NCBI RefSeq assembly: GCF_000186865.1
Contig: NW_008705580.1
Span: 544,829 to 574,512, forward strand
DNA: 29,684 bases
Reading direction: 5' to 3'
DNA from: Aureococcus anophagefferens
Lineage: Eukaryota > Sar > Pelagophyceae > Pelagomonadales > Pelagomonadaceae
The notes beneath the pieces were generated by a model. That model was given only the letters and a program-made list of their open reading frames with translations, was not told where the DNA came from and searched no databases. A program made the translations under genes and the position numbers. Positions 28,365 through 29,684 of this stretch are shown one piece after another; positions within the stretch are counted from its first letter, which is position 1; each line of letters opens with the position of its first letter.

Positions 28365-29339
28365 CTTTGTATAGTCGCATGCGCAGGGCCACGTTCAGTC
28401 GATATCCAAGTCTGCTGCCAACGCGAAAGCCTGTGCGAGCAAGGCTGAAGGAAAAAAAAGGGCACATCAGTCAACTTTAAGCCGGAGCAGCTATACGCTT
28501 GCCCAGAGGGTGAATATCCAACAGTTCAAGCAAGTGGCATCCCAAGTGAGGAACCGCGACTGGTATGACAAACCACCATGCAGCCGCGTCGACGCACGCA
28601 GGCTCCACCATCCAGGAAGGGAAGCAGGCTCGGCTTCAAAATTAGTAAATACCCAAACAAAGCTTATCTCCATGCGCGCACGCCGATGCCCCAAGCTCAC
28701 GAACGACAGAACTCTGCTCGCTTCCGTCCACTTGGCCTTTCGTATCTCCCACTAAGCCTGAGGCTAAAGGAAACAAGGTAAACTCCCCCCACGAGGGGAG
28801 GCTGGGCTCAATTGAATTCGATAATGCCAGAATGAAGACCGGCGGGCCGCGCTTGGATGGCGCAGCCACCTCAGCCACACTCTACCATGATGCTAGAGAG
28901 TTTTCTTTAGAGCATTAGCTTGAGTCACCGTCATTCCCCATAGTTTACATTACTTTGCTCCCTCACTATCGCGACGTCACACTATGGAGATGGCACTGCA
29001 CTCCCCCGTAACGTTGACCTCAACGTTCCTCATCCGAGTCACCTTAGTTTGGGGTATTTCCCCTAGGTTATGGTTGCCCTTAGCCTATTACAGGCTGCTA
29101 TATATATTAGAATGCAGACTTCATACGGAGCTTGGGAGATGCTTGGGCATTAGAAATAAATGTCCAATTTAATAATTTAATTATTTGGCAATGGACGCGC
29201 CTCTACGATCCCTGCGACTGCATTTTGGCTCGAGGGAGGGTGTGCGTTGGCACGATTTTGGAGAAGAGTGGTGAGATTAAGACTGCCAAGTTTCAGGTCT
29301 GAAGACCATGGGGTTGCGCGCGCGCGCCCATCGTCTAAA
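28365..29339. other. Stretch without a firm gene
   Basis: The first part (to ~28500) may hold a last exon of the preceding gene. A plus-strand frame from about 28386 to 28755 is open (AANAKACASKAEGKKRAHQS, QQFKQVASQVRNRDWYDKPP) but has no clear start or family. From 28900 to 29180 the DNA is AT-rich with no gene. GATTAT-type low-complexity sequence lies near 29165-29190. Confidence 0.4.
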
Positions 29340-29416
29340 AGACCATAATGTGTGCGGTGTAGTGAGAGCGAGGGGTCGCATCGCCATGATCGTCGCGCGC
29401 GAGCCCCAAACTTTGT
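29340..29416 (+). repeat. Inverted repeat arm, left (77 bp)
   Basis: Begins AGACCATAATGTGTGCGG and ends CCCCAAACTTTGT. It is identical by eye to the reverse complement of 29608-29684. The arms are separated by 191 bases with no gene. Confidence 0.9.
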
Positions 29417-29607
29417 AGGCTTCATCTCTCATAAGGTTAAAGTGCTTGTGTGAGCTCTAGCTGTGTACCAGGCCAAAATGTAGTCCCGGTGATCGGTCCA
29501 TCGCATGAAACGAATGCGTGTCACGGCAGCAATGCCATGACTGTATTCTGGGTCGCAGCTGTGCTACAGCTTACGGTAGCACTCTAATACACACATAGGT
29601 CGCGTCC

Positions 29608-29684
29608 ACAAAGTTTGGGGCTCGCGCGCGACGATCATGGCGATGCGACCCCTCGCTCTCACTACACCGCACACATTATGGTCT
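29608..29684 (-). repeat. Inverted repeat arm, right (77 bp), cut by the window end
   Basis: Reverse complement of 29340-29416. The match runs to the very last base of the window. Left of 29340 the sequence continues with GCGCGCGCGCCCATCGTCTA, so the true arm may be longer on both sides. Confidence 0.9.

Overview
This is a nuclear window from a eukaryotic alga with a secondary red-type plastid, most likely an ochrophyte-like (chromist) alga. The evidence is a fucoxanthin-chlorophyll/LHC-type antenna gene with a signal-peptide plus AAAF-type plastid presequence, spliceosomal genes with very short GT-AG introns (mostly 45-92 nt), and a eukaryotic housekeeping set (alpha-COP, RTF1, a PHO80-type cyclin, a C2-domain protein and a probable flagellar DUF4795 protein). 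I rebuilt the gene models by hand from splice phase and family resemblance; no search was run.

Layout: 1-505, end of a GC-rich unknown gene. 1143-1259, hAT transposase relic. 1512-2428, LHC gene (4 exons). 2579-7088, a complete-looking DNA transposon: 9-bp target duplication, 412-bp terminal inverted repeats, and two divergent intron-containing genes, a D-D-E transposase candidate and a basic/coiled-coil accessory protein. 7089-8900, repeat-rich: 120-bp direct repeats around an exon-intron-exon fragment, then hairpin repeats. 8902-12764, alpha-COP (4 exons). 12765-14172, transposon-end relics, a palindrome and broken coding pieces. 14173-14900, PHO80-type cyclin (5 exons). 14901-17024, broken GC3-rich coding pieces. 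17025-18510, a foldback element whose repeats carry TGACGTCA. 18556-18672, another transposon-end relic. 18696-19453, C2-domain gene on the minus strand. 19781-20725, a non-autonomous hAT-like element with an exact 8-bp target duplication and clustered CCGGAACA boxes. 20911-21030, GCATA minisatellite. 21120-23695, RTF1 (about 12 exons). 23696-25496, no firm gene. 25497-26030 minus, unknown protein, head-to-head with 25960-28364 plus, the DUF4795-like gene. 29340-29684, a 77-bp perfect inverted repeat reaching the window edge.

The housekeeping genes are unrelated and do not form a pathway; each has its own transcription unit. What ties the window together is mobile DNA: one apparently intact two-gene transposon, three sites with decayed ends of the same family, two short non-autonomous elements with target duplications, and scattered GC3-rich coding scraps. 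The conserved genes alpha-COP, cyclin, C2 and RTF1 are visibly AT-richer than the repeats and coding scraps around them.

The best candidate for something undescribed is the 4.5-kb transposon. It has a D-D-E protein I can place only loosely (DUF6589-like pattern) and a divergent accessory gene. It also has a quasi-palindromic ACTAG...CTAGT module that sits in introns of both genes, in exons, in the shared promoter and in the terminal repeats.
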